Assembly (NCBI GenBank): GCA_035552095.1
Contig: DASZMA010000021.1
Coordinates: 1-6,615, forward strand
Length of the DNA: 6,615 bases
DNA from: Bog-473 sp035552095
GTDB lineage: Bacteria; Actinomycetota; Acidimicrobiia; Acidimicrobiales; RAAP-2
Direction: 5' to 3'
Position numbers and translations under genes: made by a program. Numbering within the stretch: the stretch's first letter is position 1; each line of letters begins with the position of its first letter. The notes beneath the pieces are model-generated. The model had not been told where the DNA came from. It searched no databases and saw only the letters and a list, made by a program, of their open reading frames with translations. This document shows positions 1-6,555 of the stretch, in pieces.

Positions 1-1
1 C

Positions 2-613
2 CACCCCTCGCACATCATGACCATCGAGGACCCCATCGAGTTCGTGCATACGAGCAAGCGTGCGATTGTCAACCAGCGGGAGGTGGGTGAGGACACCAAG
101 TCCTTTGCCGGCGCCCTCAAGCATGTGCTCCGCCAGGACCCAGACGTGATCCTGGTCGGCGAGATGCGTGACTTAGAGACGATCTCCACCGCGTTGACTG
201 CAGCCGAGACCGGCCACCTGGTCTTCGGCACCCTGCACACCCAGGATGCCCCGCAGTCCATCGACCGGGTCATCGACGTCTTTCCGGCCCACCAACAGCA
301 GCAGATCCGGGTCCAGCTGGCCAGCGCCCTCCAGGCCGTGGTCTGCCAACAACTCCTGCCTCGGATGCGTAACCGGGGCCGGGCCGTCGCCTGTGAGGTC
401 CTCATCGCCACCCCGGCCGTCCGCAACATGATCCGGGAGGGCAAGGTGCACCAGATCTACAGCTCCATGCAGGGAGGCGGCAAGTACGGCATGCAAACCA
501 TGGACCAGTCGCTCGCCGACCTGGTGCGCTCCTCGACCGTGTCGCTGGAAATGGCGCTGGAGCGTTGCCACCACGAAGACGAGCTCCGCCGGCTAGTGAC
601 CGGAGCACGCTGA
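2..613 (+). CDS. pilT: Type IV pilus retraction ATPase PilT, C-terminal part (5' end off the window)
   Basis: This is the hexameric cytoplasmic ATPase that depolymerises the type IV pilus and so powers twitching and retraction. The reading frame is open from base 2. The first visible codons read HPSHIMTIEDPIEF, which matches the family's Asp-box region (HI.TIEDPIEF), so the ATG at 17 is internal and the N-terminal PAS-like domain and Walker A lie upstream. Counting from the Met at 17, the Walker B is DPDVILVGEMRD (41-52, catalytic Glu 49), the His box is TGHLVFGTLHT (65-75), and the PilT-specific AIRNLIRE-type motif reads AVRNMIREGKVHQIY (134-148), followed by GMQTMDQSL. The last motif separates it from the extension ATPase PilB and from GspE, and the zinc-binding cysteines of PilB are absent. 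The C terminus (DELRRLV) is also PilT-like. The stop overlaps the pilC start, so the two are translationally coupled. Confidence 0.96.
   Translation, partial: HPSHIMTIEDPIEFVHTSKRAIVNQREVGEDTKSFAGALKHVLRQDPDVILVGEMRDLETISTALTAAETGHLVFGTLHTQDAPQSIDRVIDVFPAHQQQQIRVQLASALQAVVCQQLLPRMRNRGRAVACEVLIATPAVRNMIREGKVHQIYSSMQGGGKYGMQTMDQSLADLVRSSTVSLEMALERCHHEDELRRLVTGAR
602..605 (+). promoter_or_regulatory. Shine-Dalgarno fixing the pilC start
   Basis: GGAG sits 7 bases upstream of the ATG at 613, inside the last codons of pilT. Together with the TGATG stop/start overlap it supports 613 as the pilC start. An in-frame upstream ATG at 565 would add 16 Pro/Arg-rich residues unlike the family's N terminus. 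Confidence 0.6.
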
Positions 614-1839
614 TGCCCACGACCTACGCCTACAAGGTTCGGGACCGGTCGGGCAAGGTCCTGTCCGGCTCGTTGGAAGCCGACAACACCGCCCTCGTGG
701 CCAACCGCCTGCGGCAGATGGGTTACGTCCCCATCGCCATTGACAAGAAGGCAGGCAGTGTCAAGCGGGACATAAACATCCCAGGGTTCAGCAATCGGGT
801 CAAACTCAAGGAGATTGCGGTCTTCAGCCGGCAGTTCGCCACCATGATCAATGCTGGCCTTACTTTGCTGCGCTGCCTGTCGATCCTAGTGGTTCAGACC
901 GAAAACAAGTTCCTGTCTGGAGTGGTCGATCAGCTCCGCGTCGACATCCAGTCCGGTTCCTCCTTGTCCCAGGCCCTGGGACGGCACCCGAAGCAATTCA
1001 ACCGTCTGTACATTGCCATGGTCAGAGCCGGCGAGACGGGTGGCAACCTGGACCTGACCCTTACACAGCTGGCGGACACCATCGAGAAGCAGGTGGAGCT
1101 GCGCGGCAAGATTCGCTCAGCTCTGGCCTACCCCGGCATGGTGTTGGCGATGGTGGTCTGCATCCTCGGGGCCATGCTTGTCTTCATCGTGCCCATCTTC
1201 AAGAAGATGTACACCGGTTTGGGCGGCAAGCTCCCGCCCGCCACTCAGGTGCTGATCAGTCTGTCCAACCTCGTCCTCACTGCCTTTCCGTTCCTGATCG
1301 TAGGGACCATCATTCTGGTGGTCGGCTATCGCAAGTGGGTTGCCACCGCGGGCGGCAGGGCAATTCGCGATCGCCTAGCGCTGCGGATCCCGATCTTCGG
1401 GGGCCTGATCCGCAAGACCGCCATGAGCCGCTTTTCCGGGACGCTGGCCACGCTCCTCAAGAGCGGCGTTCCGATCCTCGAGTCGCTCGAGATCACCGCC
1501 GACACAGTCGGTAACGTGGTGGTCGCCAACGGGGTCCGCGCCATTGCGGAAGGGGCGAAGCGAGGGGAGCCGATGACCCAGGCGCTCGCCAACTACCCGG
1601 TCTTCCCTCCGATGTTGACCCAGATGATGGCGGTGGGTGAGGAGACCGGCGCCCTCGACGAGTTGCTCCTGAAGGTGGCGATGTTTTACGACGACGAGGT
1701 GTCGCGCACGGTGGACGCCCTGACCTCGTTACTAGAGCCACTGCTCATCGTGGTGCTGGGTGGAGCGGTGGGCTCGATGGTCATTTCCCTCTATCTGCCG
1801 ATGTTCGACATCATCAAGCTGGTAGGCAACAACAACTGA
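613..1839 (+). CDS. pilC: Type IV pilus inner-membrane platform protein PilC (T2SS F family)
   Basis: PilC is the polytopic cytoplasmic-membrane protein on which PilB and PilT act to add or remove pilins. The product is 408 residues, the usual length for the family. Residues 1-60 form the short N-terminal region (YAYKVRDRSGKVLSG). Two T2SSF domains follow, at about 70-193 and 273-395. Each opens with the family pattern (FSRQFATMINAGLTLLRCL; FSGTLATLLKSGVPILESL) and each has the GE-TG-L signature (GETGGNLD at 140-147; GEETGALDE at 342-350). Hydrophobic segments lie near 176-197, 218-238 and 374-396, the expected three-helix layout. It overlaps the pilT stop by one base and is the last pilus gene visible here. 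The following 65 bases contain a 5-bp GC stem (1847-1851 with 1858-1862) without a T run, which is too weak to call a terminator. GspF of type II secretion is the alternative, but the partner PilT makes a pilus system the better reading. Confidence 0.95.
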   Translation: MPTTYAYKVRDRSGKVLSGSLEADNTALVANRLRQMGYVPIAIDKKAGSVKRDINIPGFSNRVKLKEIAVFSRQFATMINAGLTLLRCLSILVVQTENKFLSGVVDQLRVDIQSGSSLSQALGRHPKQFNRLYIAMVRAGETGGNLDLTLTQLADTIEKQVELRGKIRSALAYPGMVLAMVVCILGAMLVFIVPIFKKMYTGLGGKLPPATQVLISLSNLVLTAFPFLIVGTIILVVGYRKWVATAGGRAIRDRLALRIPIFGGLIRKTAMSRFSGTLATLLKSGVPILESLEITADTVGNVVVANGVRAIAEGAKRGEPMTQALANYPVFPPMLTQMMAVGEETGALDELLLKVAMFYDDEVSRTVDALTSLLEPLLIVVLGGAVGSMVISLYLPMFDIIKLVGNNN

Positions 1840-1904
1840 CGGCAACCCGGCCTCGCCGCCGGATCCCGGACGTAGTCGCCACGGCATGGCAGGATGACGG
1901 GCTG

Positions 1905-3047
1905 GTGACCACCCTAGCCGTACTCCGTGAGCTTCGACGCGGCGAGCGTCGGGTGGCCATGGTGCCGGCGGAGATCCCGAAACTCACCGCGGCCGGGCTC
2001 GAAGTCGTAGTGGAGGCGGGCGCTGGCGTCGAGGCCGGGTTCCCCGACGCCGACTACGCCGCCCTGACCGGCGTCAGGGTGGAGTCGGGGCGGGCCGCAA
2101 TCCTGGCCGGCGTCGACATCGTGGTGGCCGTCTCGCCACCCGGCCCCGATGAGGCGGGAGAGCTCCCCGAGGGTGCCGTGCTGGTGAGCTTCCTCCCCCC
2201 GGAGTCGCATCTGGACACAGTTGTCCGCCTGCGCGACCGGAGACTCACGACCTTCTCCTTCGACCTGGTGCCCCGCACCAGCCGGGCCCAGGCCATCGAC
2301 GCCCTCAGCTCGCAGGCCAGCCTGGCCGGCTACCAGGCCGTGCTCGTCGCCGCGGCCCGGCTGGGCCGCGCCATCCCGATGATGATGACCGCCGCCGGCA
2401 CGGTGCCGCCTGGCCGGCTGCTGGTGATGGGGGCCGGGGTGGCCGGCCTTCAGGCCATCGCCACCGCCCGGCGGCTTGGCGCCTCGGTCCGCGCCTATGA
2501 CGTCCGCCCGGAGGCCGCCGAGGAGGTCCGCAGCCTCGGGGCCAACTTCGTGGAACTGAAGCTGGACGCCGTCCTGGGGGAGGGCGGGTACGCGGCCGAG
2601 CAGAGTGCCGCCTTCCAGGCCCGTCAGCAGCAGTTGATCGCCGATGCCGTGGTGGCGTCCGATGTGGTGATCACCACCGCCGCGGTCCCGGGGCGACCCG
2701 CGCCGCGGCTGGTCAGCGCGGCCACGGTGGATCGCATGCGGCGGGGGTCCGTGATCGTCGACCTGGCCGCGGCGTCAGGGGGCAACTGCGAGGTGACCGT
2801 CGACGGGCAGGACGTCCACCGGGCCGGGGTGCTGGTGATCGGCGCTGGCGACATGGCCTCACAGGTGCCCACCACCGCCAGCGCCCTCTACGCCCGCAAC
2901 GTGACCAACCTCCTCACCCTGCTGGTCCGTGACGGCCGGGTGGAGCCCGACTTCGCCGATGACGTCGTGGCCACGACGTGCGTAACTTCCGGGGGAGTGG
3001 TCCGCCACGCCCCGACCCGGGACCTGCTCGAGGGCGCAAGCCGGTGA
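1905..3047 (+). CDS. pntAA: Proton-translocating NAD(P) transhydrogenase, subunit alpha1 (domain I, NAD(H)-binding)
   Basis: This is the soluble domain I of the membrane transhydrogenase. It binds NAD(H) and exchanges hydride with NADP(H) on the beta subunit. The product is 380 residues. The N-terminal AlaDH/PNT domain spans about 5-135 (LRRGERRVAMVPAEIPKL) and the NAD-binding AlaDH/PNT domain about 140-370. The domain I signature RAQAIDALSSQASLAGY is at 127-143, the dinucleotide-binding loop GAGVAG at 177-182, and the acidic residue ending the second Rossmann strand at D199 (AYDVRP). There is no C-terminal membrane region, so this is the split three-subunit form as in Rhodospirillum rubrum, not the fused E. 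coli PntA. The SQ.NLAGY-type loop and the downstream partners exclude alanine dehydrogenase. The start is GTG at 1905 with AGGA 10 bases upstream. It overlaps the next gene by four bases (GTGA). Databases may name it pntA. Confidence 0.95.
   Translation: MTTLAVLRELRRGERRVAMVPAEIPKLTAAGLEVVVEAGAGVEAGFPDADYAALTGVRVESGRAAILAGVDIVVAVSPPGPDEAGELPEGAVLVSFLPPESHLDTVVRLRDRRLTTFSFDLVPRTSRAQAIDALSSQASLAGYQAVLVAAARLGRAIPMMMTAAGTVPPGRLLVMGAGVAGLQAIATARRLGASVRAYDVRPEAAEEVRSLGANFVELKLDAVLGEGGYAAEQSAAFQARQQQLIADAVVASDVVITTAAVPGRPAPRLVSAATVDRMRRGSVIVDLAAASGGNCEVTVDGQDVHRAGVLVIGAGDMASQVPTTASALYARNVTNLLTLLVRDGRVEPDFADDVVATTCVTSGGVVRHAPTRDLLEGASR
3030..3034 (+). promoter_or_regulatory. Shine-Dalgarno for the pntAB GTG start
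   Basis: GAGGG lies 9 bases upstream of the GTG at 3044. The in-frame region continues upstream to 2978, but the site and the GTGA overlap with the pntAA stop place the true start at 3044. The encoded protein then begins at the family's usual position, just before the first membrane helix. Confidence 0.6.
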
Positions 3048-3355
3048 CCGGTGGTGGCCTCGACATCCTGGTGGTCTTTGTCCTGGCGGCCTTCGTCGGC
3101 TTCGAGGTCATCTCCAAGGTGCCGAGCATCCTGCATACGCCGCTCATGTCGGGGAGCAACGCCATTCACGGCATCATCCTTGTGGGAACCATGGTCATCG
3201 CCAACGAGGCCCACGGACCGTTGCAGATCGGTCTGGCCCTGGCCGCCGTGATCCTGGCCACCCTCAACATCGTGGGCGGCGTGGTGGTCACCGACCGGAT
3301 GCTGGAGATGTTCAAAGGCCGCGACCGGGACCGGGATCGGGACCGGGAAGATTGA
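3044..3355 (+). CDS. pntAB: Proton-translocating NAD(P) transhydrogenase, subunit alpha2 (membrane domain)
   Basis: This is the small membrane subunit contributing the alpha-side helices of the proton channel (domain II). The product is 103 residues with a GTG start. Three hydrophobic segments lie at about 6-24, 38-53 and 60-82. The family signature KVPSILHTPLMSGSNAIHG spans 25-43. The helix residue His42 lies within NAIHGI, where E. coli PntA has Ser as I recall. It may be the protonatable channel residue, because the beta subunit lacks the usual His. After TDRMLEMF (84-90), where most family members stop within a few residues, this protein carries a charged tail KGRDRDRDRDRED made by a tandem hexamer repeat. 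The stop overlaps the TTG start of pntB (TTGA). It acts in the cytoplasmic membrane with PntAA and PntB. Confidence 0.94.
   Translation: MTGGGLDILVVFVLAAFVGFEVISKVPSILHTPLMSGSNAIHGIILVGTMVIANEAHGPLQIGLALAAVILATLNIVGGVVVTDRMLEMFKGRDRDRDRDRED
3323..3346 (+). repeat. Four tandem GACCGG-type hexamers at the pntAB/pntB junction
   Basis: Four consecutive 6-base units (GACCGG, GACCGG, GATCGG, GACCGG) encode alternating Asp-Arg at the PntAB C terminus. The phase also creates repeated GGGA runs. The one at 3339-3342 is 9 bases before the pntB TTG start, and another (3345-3348) is nearer. The repeat could therefore serve as the ribosome-binding region for pntB. The repeat is seen directly, while its role is inferred. 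Confidence 0.8.
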
Positions 3356-4749
3356 CGGCTTCCACCATCCCCAACACCGGCCTGGCGGGCGGGTACCTGA
3401 TCTCCGCGGTGTGCTTTATCGTGGCCCTCAAGGCGCTCAGCTCGCCCCATCGGGCCCGGTGGGGCAACCTCATCGGAGTGGGCGGCATGGTGATCGCCGT
3501 GGCGCTCACCATCGTCGACCAGCACGCCGGCCCGTACGGGATCATCCCCATCGGGATGGTCGCGGGCGCAGTCATCGGCGCGCCAGTTGCCCGACAAGTG
3601 CGCATGACTGCGATGCCGCAATTGGTGGCCGTCTTCAACGGCGTCGGCGGCGGGGCGGCCGCCCTGGTCTCGGTCGTCGAGTTCCTGCATGTCCAGGGGG
3701 TACGTCCCGGCGGCCTTCTGGTGCTCGAGCTGGCCTTCGGCGTGGTGATTGGGGCCGCCTCCTTCGCCGGCAGCCTGGTGGCCTTCGCCAAACTCCAGGA
3801 GCTGCTGACCGGTCGCCCTATCACCTACCCCGGCCAGCAGCTGGTCCACGCCGGCTCCGCCCTAGCGATCGTCGGGGTGGCCGGCTGGACGGTCGCCGAC
3901 CCGCATCTGGCCGGGTTGATCGTGCTGGTGGTTCTGGCCCTCGGCCTCGGCGCGGGGATCTGTCTCCCGGTGGGGGGCGCCGACACTCCGGTGTTGATCT
4001 CGTTGCTCAACTCGCTCACCGGGCTGGCGGTCGCCGCCGACGGCTTCGCCCTGCACAACCTGATCCTGGTGGTGGCCGGCACCCTGGTGGGGACCTCGGG
4101 CGCCCTGCTGACCAAGATGATGAGCGACGCCATGGGGCGTTCCCTGCCCAACATCGTCCTCGGAGGGCTGCCGACGGCGGGCTCGACGGAGTTGGTGGGC
4201 GGCGGCCGGCCCGCCGGCGGGGTCCGCACGGCCGACGCCACCGATATCGGTGCCCTCCTGGCCTTCTCCCATCGGGTGCTCATCGTGCCCGGGTACGGTC
4301 TCGCCGTCGCCCAGGCCCAGCACACGGTGGTGGAGCTGGCCAAAGCCCTGGAAGCCAGAGGCGTCGAGGTAGCGTACGCCATCCACCCGGTCGCCGGTCG
4401 CATGCCGGGACACATGAACGTGCTGCTGGCCGAAGCGGACGTGCCCTACGAGAGCCTCGACGACCTCGACGGAGCCAACGCCCGGTTTTCGTCGGCCGAC
4501 GTGGCCCTGGTCGTGGGAGCCAACGACGTGGTCAATCCCGCCGCCCGGGACGACCCGAGTAGCCCCCTCTACGGCATGCCCATCCTCAACGCCGACCAGG
4601 CGGCCCATGTCGTGTTCATGAAGCGCAGCATGCGGCCAGGTTTCTCGGGAGTGGACAATGCCCTTTTGTACGACCCTCGCACCGTGCTCCTCTTCGGCGA
4701 CGCGAAAGACTCGTTGACGAAGCTGGTCGCCGCGGTGCGCGCCTTGTAG
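3352..4749 (+). CDS. pntB: Proton-translocating NAD(P) transhydrogenase, subunit beta (membrane domain plus NADP(H)-binding domain III)
   Basis: The beta subunit forms most of the proton channel and binds NADP(H). The product is 465 residues, a typical length. Residues 1-265 are a series of hydrophobic helices with the signatures MTAMPQLVAVFNGVGGG (85-101) and GGADTPVLISLLNSLTG (208-224). The conserved Asp211 lies in the second. Domain III follows a linker (GSTELVGGGRPAGG) from about residue 300. It shows the NADP-loop PGYGLAVAQAQH (313-324), HPVAGRMPGHMNVLLAEA (345-362), GANDVVNPAA (389-398), and the lid KRSMRPGFSGVDN (424-436) with LLFGDAK (446-452). At the position of E. coli His91 there is Asn96, and at that of Asn222 there is Asn220. 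The TTG start overlaps the pntAB stop by four bases. It is the last gene of the operon, with 77 bases before the next start. Confidence 0.95.
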   Translation: MTASTIPNTGLAGGYLISAVCFIVALKALSSPHRARWGNLIGVGGMVIAVALTIVDQHAGPYGIIPIGMVAGAVIGAPVARQVRMTAMPQLVAVFNGVGGGAAALVSVVEFLHVQGVRPGGLLVLELAFGVVIGAASFAGSLVAFAKLQELLTGRPITYPGQQLVHAGSALAIVGVAGWTVADPHLAGLIVLVVLALGLGAGICLPVGGADTPVLISLLNSLTGLAVAADGFALHNLILVVAGTLVGTSGALLTKMMSDAMGRSLPNIVLGGLPTAGSTELVGGGRPAGGVRTADATDIGALLAFSHRVLIVPGYGLAVAQAQHTVVELAKALEARGVEVAYAIHPVAGRMPGHMNVLLAEADVPYESLDDLDGANARFSSADVALVVGANDVVNPAARDDPSSPLYGMPILNADQAAHVVFMKRSMRPGFSGVDNALLYDPRTVLLFGDAKDSLTKLVAAVRAL

Positions 4750-4826
4750 CTCCAGGGCATGCCGCGTTGTGCCGAACACCACGAAAGGTCAATTTCTCCG
4801 CGTCGCGCCCCGGGTGGTCTGCTTGT

Positions 4827-6368
4827 ATGTCATGCTCTACATCGATGGGGTTGTGCGGCAGGGGCGGGTGGCAGCGCGTGGTCTTCGGCGCCACCGGTCT
4901 CGTCGTGCTCCTGGCCGCCTGCCCGGTCACCGGTGCGGTGGCGACCGCGGCCGGGTCTGCCCCCACTCCTCCTTCCGCTTCCGCCGGCTCCACGAGCGCC
5001 ACCCCGCCGACGTTGCCATCCGTTTCACTGGCGATCACCGATGGCCAGAGCACCCAGACCCTTCTCTCGAACGCCATCGCCCTGGCGTCCGTCGGTGTCG
5101 ACGCCAGCGGGTTGCAGGCCGGCATCGCCGCCACTCAGGTCAAGCTCGACAAGGACGCCATCGCGGCGCGGCAGCTGAGCGCGGCCGCGGACCAGGCCAA
5201 CAAGAGGGCTATCGTGGCCCGCGCAAACGCCCAGCAGGCGGAGCAGGGATATTCCAGCCTCGACAGCGCGGTCAAGGACGCGGTGGTGCTGCTCTACACC
5301 ACCGGACCAAGCGCCCTCACTGTCAACCCCGCGGCCGGGGACAAGCTGGCCTACGCCGCCGACTACGCGGCCACGGCCATCACCCCCAATGGCATCCTGT
5401 CGACGCGTCGTCATGACGCCAAGGCCGAGCGCCAGGCGTTGGCCGTCGCCAGCAAGGCCCAGCGACTTGCGGATCGCGATGCCGCCAAGGCCGCCAAGGC
5501 CCTGACGAGCCAGGCGGCCCAGCAGCGCCGGCTCCAAGCGGAGCTGACCTCAATGGGGGCGGCGACGGCCGCCGAAGTCGCCGCAGACCATGCCGCCCTG
5601 GCCGCGCAAGCGGGCAATGAGCTGGTATCAGCGACAGCTCTGCAATTTACGCCGAGGGCCGCGATCCCCGCCCCCCTGTCCACCAATTCGGTTGGGTTGA
5701 CGTGGGCCTTCGCCGAGCTGGGCAAGCCGTACGTATGGGCGGCGACAGGGCCCAACACCTTTGATTGCTCGGGGCTCACCCAGTTCGTGTGGCGCCAGGC
5801 TGGGGTAGCGATACCTCGGGTCGCTGCTGCCCAGGACTCGTGGTCGATCCCCGTCCCGCTGTCGCAGCTCCTCCCCGGCGACCTGGTCTTCTTCGGGCGG
5901 ACCGATATCCACCACGTGGGGATCTACATCGGTGACGGCCTGATGATCAACGCCCCGCACACGGGCGACGTCGTTCGCGTCAGCTCCATCTGGTGGTCAG
6001 ACCTGGCCGGGTTCGGCCGCGTCCACGCGGCTGGCACACCGGTCCCGTTGCACCAACCCCCGACGGTGCAGCAGCCCGCTACTCCGGTCGTGGTTCCCAC
6101 GGCTGGGGCGGTGCCCTCGCAAACCAAGCCGCCCCCCGGCTGGAAGCCCAAGCCCGGCTCCTCTACGCCGTTCAAAGTGTACCCCCCTTCTTCCGCAGGT
6201 TCTCCGTTGCCGACAACAACCACCACTACCACCACCACCACCACGGTCCCCACCTCGACGACGACCAGCAGCGTGCCGGCATCGACTACGACTACCTCGA
6301 TCGTCCCCGGTAGTACGACCACAGCTGTTTCGGACACGACAGTTCCCTCGGGGTTGCTGACGCCCTGA
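4827..6368 (+). CDS. Exported NlpC/P60 peptidoglycan endopeptidase with Thr-rich C-terminal tail
   Basis: This is a secreted cysteine hydrolase of the NlpC/P60 family, expected to cut stem peptides of peptidoglycan outside the membrane. Numbering is from the ATG at 4827 (513 aa). A basic then hydrophobic leader spans 10-40. It contains LLAAC at 28-32, which fits a lipobox, but AVATA at 37-41 would also suit signal peptidase I. About 75-265 is Ala/Gln/Lys-rich and probably helical or coiled-coil, as in RipA-type hydrolases. The catalytic domain spans about 286-402: FDCSGLTQFVW gives Cys314, HHVGIYIGDG gives His363, and INAPHTGD gives His378 as the third residue. A Pro-rich linker (about 405-462) leads to a Thr-rich tail. 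The start is uncertain. ATG 4845 (27 residues of leader before the lipobox Cys would shrink by six) and TTG 4767 are alternatives, and GGGTGG about 11 bases before 4827 is the only SD-like help. The gene is not recognised as a named homologue. Confidence 0.9.
   Translation: MSCSTSMGLCGRGGWQRVVFGATGLVVLLAACPVTGAVATAAGSAPTPPSASAGSTSATPPTLPSVSLAITDGQSTQTLLSNAIALASVGVDASGLQAGIAATQVKLDKDAIAARQLSAAADQANKRAIVARANAQQAEQGYSSLDSAVKDAVVLLYTTGPSALTVNPAAGDKLAYAADYAATAITPNGILSTRRHDAKAERQALAVASKAQRLADRDAAKAAKALTSQAAQQRRLQAELTSMGAATAAEVAADHAALAAQAGNELVSATALQFTPRAAIPAPLSTNSVGLTWAFAELGKPYVWAATGPNTFDCSGLTQFVWRQAGVAIPRVAAAQDSWSIPVPLSQLLPGDLVFFGRTDIHHVGIYIGDGLMINAPHTGDVVRVSSIWWSDLAGFGRVHAAGTPVPLHQPPTVQQPATPVVVPTAGAVPSQTKPPPGWKPKPGSSTPFKVYPPSSAGSPLPTTTTTTTTTTTVPTSTTTSSVPASTTTTSIVPGSTTTAVSDTTVPSGLLTP
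6213..6317 (+). repeat. Thr-rich low-complexity tail-coding repeat
   Basis: Eleven consecutive Thr codons occupy 6213-6245, mostly ACC with ACA, ACT and ACG mixed in. After them come three degenerate copies of a VPxSTTT unit (VPTSTTTSS, VPASTTTTSI, VPGSTTTAV; residues 474-501 of the NlpC/P60 protein). The mixture of synonymous codons in the Thr run suggests selection for the amino acid rather than very recent triplet slippage. Such tails are probably extended, wall-spanning or glycosylated stalks; that role is inferred. Confidence 0.8.
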
Positions 6369-6390
6369 GCCCCCGGCTACTTGGCCCGGT

Positions 6391-6416
6391 CCGATTTAAG
6401 AAATCGGTGAGATTTC
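6391..6416 (+). other. Two overlapping, mutually exclusive small hairpins after the NlpC/P60 gene
   Basis: CCGATTT (6391-6397) pairs perfectly with AAATCGG (6401-6407) around a 3-base loop. GAAATC (6400-6405) pairs perfectly with GATTTC (6411-6416) around GGTGA. They share the AAATC arm, so only one can form at a time. Neither is followed by a clear T run, so an intrinsic terminator is possible but not shown. The alternative is a dyad operator upstream of the riboswitch transcript. Confidence 0.4.
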
Positions 6417-6463
6417 CGCTTAGGTGCGCGCGTCGGCGGCCGATGACATTGGTGCGAGCAGAA

Positions 6464-6555
6464 CTCGAGACAAGGGCAAAGCCGTCGAGAGGCGGTGACG
6501 CAAAGCCACGGGACCGGACGTCAATGGCGACGAGGGTCAGCCGGGCTACCCCGAG
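6464..6555 (+). ncRNA. Cyclic di-GMP-I (GEMM-I) riboswitch aptamer
   Basis: The conserved GEMM-I blocks appear in order: AAGGGCAAAG (6472-6481), GACGCAAAGCC (6497-6507) and AGCCGGGCTACC (6539-6550). P1 is CTCG/CGAG (6464-6467 with 6552-6555), extended past a mismatch by G6469-C6550. The P2 hairpin pairs 6482-6486 with 6491-6495 and is capped by a GNRA tetraloop, GAGA (6487-6490), which in this class docks into the other helix. P3 pairs GACC (6512-6515) with GGTC (6535-6538) and has an outer CGTC/GACG stem (6519-6522 with 6529-6532). By hand alignment to the Vibrio Vc2 aptamer, the ligand-contacting G20, A47 and C92 correspond to G6475, A6502 and about C6549. A G at the G20 position favours cyclic di-GMP over the cGAMP-binding variants, which carry A. 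The element reads on the + strand, about 95 bases after the NlpC/P60 stop, so it controls a gene beyond the right edge. Confidence 0.93.

Noticed and set aside
1847..1862. Possible terminator after pilC
   Set aside because: It has only a 5-bp GC stem with a 6-base loop and no T run. It is not enough to separate pilC from the pnt genes.
1894..1908. Four-codon mini-ORF (MTGW) whose stop overlaps the pntAA GTG start
   Set aside because: The GTGA overlap is tempting as a leader peptide, but the ATG has no spaced SD and such short frames arise by chance.
3166..3849. Antisense frame over pntAB/pntB
   Set aside because: It is low in complexity, includes the reverse of the hexamer repeat as an Arg-Ser run, and shows no family signature.
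3411..4562. 383-aa + strand frame overlapping pntB
   Set aside because: It is a Gly/Arg/Pro-rich shifted-frame shadow of pntB with no motif.
3862..4782. Long antisense reading frame (306 aa) opposite pntB
   Set aside because: It lies wholly opposite a gene with clear family motifs, its translation is His/Gly/Gln/Arg-rich without any domain, and such frames are common opposite GC-rich genes.
6420..6450. Promoter for the riboswitch transcript (TTAGGT and GACATT)
   Set aside because: Each box matches the consensus at only about half its positions and the 19-base spacing is long. A promoter must lie near here or upstream, but I cannot place it.
6464..6555. Aptamer as a ydaO (c-di-AMP) or cGAMP-type element
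   Set aside because: The sequence blocks are those of GEMM-I, not ydaO, and the ligand-selecting position carries G rather than the A of cGAMP-binding variants.
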